Positions 5,510-7,252 of a stretch of DNA of 7,252 nt are shown here, piece after piece. A program made the position numbers and the translations under genes. The notes below the pieces were generated by a model. It was not told where the DNA came from and made no database searches. It saw only the letters and a list, made by a program, of their open reading frames with translations. Each line of letters begins with the position of its first letter. Within the stretch, counting starts at the first letter, position 1. This stretch comes from Selenomonas sp. (lineage in GTDB: Bacteria; Bacillota; Negativicutes; Selenomonadales; Selenomonadaceae), in contig DOYB01000138.1 in the NCBI GenBank assembly GCA_003518745.1, forward strand, positions 1-7,252, read 5' to 3'.

Positions 5510-7057
5510 ATGGAGAAGTTATCTCAAGAAGCGCAACGAGTCAAGGAGGCTGAAAAGGCCTTTGACCGCAAGCGCAGGACAGTCGGTCTGTTCGGCGCGC
5601 CGATTCTGGCAATATTGGTACTGTTTACCCCCATCGACGGCTTAACCTTGGAGGCTCACAAGCTGCTTTCCATCATGGTGCTTGTGGCGCTCTGGTGGAT
5701 TACGGAGCCGGTACCCATACCGGTGACCTCCCTGATAGGCCCCACCCTTGCGGTAATGACCGGCGTAGTACCGGTAAACGCGGCTTTTGCCTCCTTCGCA
5801 AATTCCATGATATTCCTCTTTATGGGGGGATTCATACTGGCGAAGGCAATGATGACCCACGGACTGGATAAACGCTTCGCCTATTGGCTGCTCTCCCGTT
5901 CCTGGGTGGGTTCCAACCCAAAGAGAATATTCCTTGCCATCGGCATGGCGGCAGCCCTGTGCTCAGGCTGGGTAAGCAATACTGCAACCGCGGCCATGAT
6001 GTTTCCAATCTGTCTCGGTCTCCTGAACTCCATCAAAGAGATGTTTGCCGCCAATGGCCGAAGCATCGACCTGAAGGAATATAAATATGCCACAGGGCTG
6101 ATGCTGATGACGGCCTATTCCTGTTCCATCGGCGGTGTCCTCACCCCCATCGGCACTCCACCAAATCTCATCATGATTGGATTCCTGGGGAATATGGCAG
6201 ATATTCATATCTCCTTCTTCCAATGGATGATATGGGGAATTATCGCAATGGTTACATACTTCATCATTGCCTATGTGGTTCTTTCCAGGATGTTCCCCGC
6301 GGACGTAGATAAGATTGAAGGCGCGGAGGAATTCATACGTACCCGTATTTCAGAGCTTGGAACCTGGACTCGCGCCCAGAAGAACACTCTTCTGGCCTTT
6401 CTCGTAGCTGTGATATTGTGGATCACTCCCGGCATCCTGTCCATATTATATGGCTCGGCTTCCCCCGAGCTCAAAATGTACGACCGTCTTATTCCGGAGG
6501 CTGTAGCTGCCCTTGCCGGCGCGCTGCTGCTCTTTATCCTGCCGGTTAATTTCTCCAAACGGGAATTCACCATGACCTGGAAAGAGGCCATGGATGGTAT
6601 CGAATGGGGTACCTTGATTCTCTTTGGCGGCGGCTTGGCCATGGGAAGCATGATGTATAAGACAGGCCTTTCCACATGGATCGGAGATGGCATAGTAAGC
6701 AGTATGGGAGGCGAACCTTCCCAGGTTGCTCTGGTGGCAATCTTTTCTGTTATGGCCCTGCTGCTCTCTGAGCTTACCAGCCACACGGCAGCAACCAATA
6801 TGATCGGCCCCTTGGCCATCACCACGGCAATCGCCTCCGGCCTTAGCCCGATTCCGGTATGTGTCGGCATTGCCCTTTCCGCATCCCTTGGTTTCATGCT
6901 TCCGGTTTCCACTCCCCCGAATGCCATTGTTTACGCCAGCGGCTACATACCCATAACCACCATGATCCGAACAGGCGTATACATAGATTTCATCGGCATT
7001 GCCTGCGTAACGATTCCCCTTGCCATATATCTTGTAAGCTGGATAATGGGCGTATAA
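5510..7057 (+). CDS. DASS (SLC13) family sodium-coupled anion/dicarboxylate transporter
   Basis: This 515-residue inner-membrane protein belongs to the divalent anion:sodium symporter family, which imports succinate, malate, citrate or sulfate with sodium, or exchanges dicarboxylates. A charged N-terminal helix (1-24) precedes about a dozen hydrophobic segments. Family marks are WWITEPVPIPVTSL (62-75), the first SNT motif (Ser156-Asn157-Thr158) and TPPN (216-219), then in the inverted repeat SHT (424-426) and TPPN (468-471). Residues from ASLGF to NAIV fit the PROSITE SLC13 signature pattern as I recall it. The second SNT motif reads Ser-His-Thr, which is unusual and touches a sodium and substrate site. 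GAGG at 5497-5500 is 9 bases before the ATG. It probably shares a transcript with the 88-residue gene and ends at the hairpin at 7060. The substrate cannot be told from sequence. Confidence 0.95.
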   Translation: MEKLSQEAQRVKEAEKAFDRKRRTVGLFGAPILAILVLFTPIDGLTLEAHKLLSIMVLVALWWITEPVPIPVTSLIGPTLAVMTGVVPVNAAFASFANSMIFLFMGGFILAKAMMTHGLDKRFAYWLLSRSWVGSNPKRIFLAIGMAAALCSGWVSNTATAAMMFPICLGLLNSIKEMFAANGRSIDLKEYKYATGLMLMTAYSCSIGGVLTPIGTPPNLIMIGFLGNMADIHISFFQWMIWGIIAMVTYFIIAYVVLSRMFPADVDKIEGAEEFIRTRISELGTWTRAQKNTLLAFLVAVILWITPGILSILYGSASPELKMYDRLIPEAVAALAGALLLFILPVNFSKREFTMTWKEAMDGIEWGTLILFGGGLAMGSMMYKTGLSTWIGDGIVSSMGGEPSQVALVAIFSVMALLLSELTSHTAATNMIGPLAITTAIASGLSPIPVCVGIALSASLGFMLPVSTPPNAIVYASGYIPITTMIRTGVYIDFIGIACVTIPLAIYLVSWIMGV

Positions 7058-7059
7058 AG

Positions 7060-7107
7060 AAAGAAGCTGCGAAGACCGGCGTAAAATGCCGGCTTCACAG
7101 CTTCTTT
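7060..7107. terminator. Bidirectional intrinsic terminator after the transporter
   Basis: A long interrupted stem is formed by AAGAAGCTG with CAGCTTCTT, GAAG with CTTC and CCGGC with GCCGG, with one mismatch and one bulge, around the loop GTAAAAT. On the plus strand it is followed by TTTTATTAT. On the minus strand it is followed by CTTTATA, and the opposing gene stops 11 bases before it, so it can end both transcripts. Confidence 0.85.
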
Positions 7108-7117
7108 TATTATCTGG

Positions 7118-7252
7118 TTACTTGTAGGCTTTTGCCAAAATCTCAATGGGATGGCATGGCTTTTTACCGGAGCCATGAGCAATCTGAAACCTGCAGGTTC
7201 CGCAGTCGGATATCACCTTATCCGCCTCGGAGCCGCGAATCTTATCAAAGAG
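7118..7252 (-). CDS. CCG-domain Fe-S protein, C-terminus only (GlpC/heterodisulfide reductase-like)
   Basis: The last 44 codons of a minus-strand gene run off the right edge. The peptide ends ISDCGTCRFQIAHGSGKKP, then CHPIEILAKAYK and a TAA stop at 7118-7120. The DCGTC...HG...HPIEILA pattern is typical of the second cysteine-rich CCG domain of GlpC, GlcF, LutA and HdrB/D-type proteins, which pass electrons through Fe-S centres to or from a flavin dehydrogenase. Many of these have CPTC where this one has CGTC. The start, N-terminal ferredoxin domain and partner genes are outside the window, so whether the substrate is glycerol-3-phosphate, a hydroxy acid or something else is open. It converges on the transporter gene. 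Confidence 0.72.
   Translation of the reverse strand, partial: LFDKIRGSEADKVISDCGTCRFQIAHGSGKKPCHPIEILAKAYK

Noticed and set aside
6271..6927. Long (218-codon) minus-strand open frame inside the transporter gene
   Set aside because: It is opposite the clear DASS frame; its composition is that of an antisense shadow and it has no recognisable motif or ribosome binding site context.

Overview
The window reads as ordinary chromosomal DNA of moderate GC from an anaerobic bacterium of Firmicutes type. The signs are purine-rich Shine-Dalgarno sites, a Firmicutes-style NrdR, two oxygen-sensitive radical SAM enzymes, a YceC/YceD-like TerD pair and a CCG-domain Fe-S oxidoreductase. A member of the Negativicutes is a reasonable guess, but only from gene content and style. 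I see no phage, insertion sequence, CRISPR, tRNA or rRNA.

Layout. (1) 1-3720, plus strand: a compact run of the 3' part of a ygiQ radical SAM gene (cut by the window edge), nrdR, a second radical SAM gene with a TTG start, and trxA. Gaps are 5, 10 and 27 bases, so this is probably one operon. NrdR represses ribonucleotide reductase genes and thioredoxin can reduce that enzyme, so these two have a plausible link; the roles of the two radical SAM proteins are not known from sequence. (2) 3736-3766: a 12-bp hairpin ends both trxA and the opposing operon. (3) 3806-5013, minus strand: a two-gene TerD-family operon with its own sigma-A-type promoter (5081-5108) and a leader hairpin (5044-5068). It is complete within the window and has no TerB, TerC or other ter partner. 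(4) 5014-5211: a divergent control region. (5) 5212-7057, plus strand: a small, very basic 88-residue protein built from two copies of one helix-like repeat, then a DASS/SLC13 sodium-coupled anion transporter, probably cotranscribed. (6) 7060-7107: a second hairpin at a convergent junction, shared with the minus-strand 3' end of a GlpC-like CCG-domain protein that runs off the right edge.

The points most worth a second look are in the divergent region and its right-hand neighbour: a sequence close to the PerR/Fur 7-1-7 operator lying on the -10 element of the 88-residue gene, and the internal duplication in that unrecognised protein. The TerD pair is also uneven: one member has no cysteine and the other has five, plus a glycine-rich insertion. 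The transporter has Ser-His-Thr where the family normally has its second Ser-Asn-Thr motif. None of this amounts to a proven new system.
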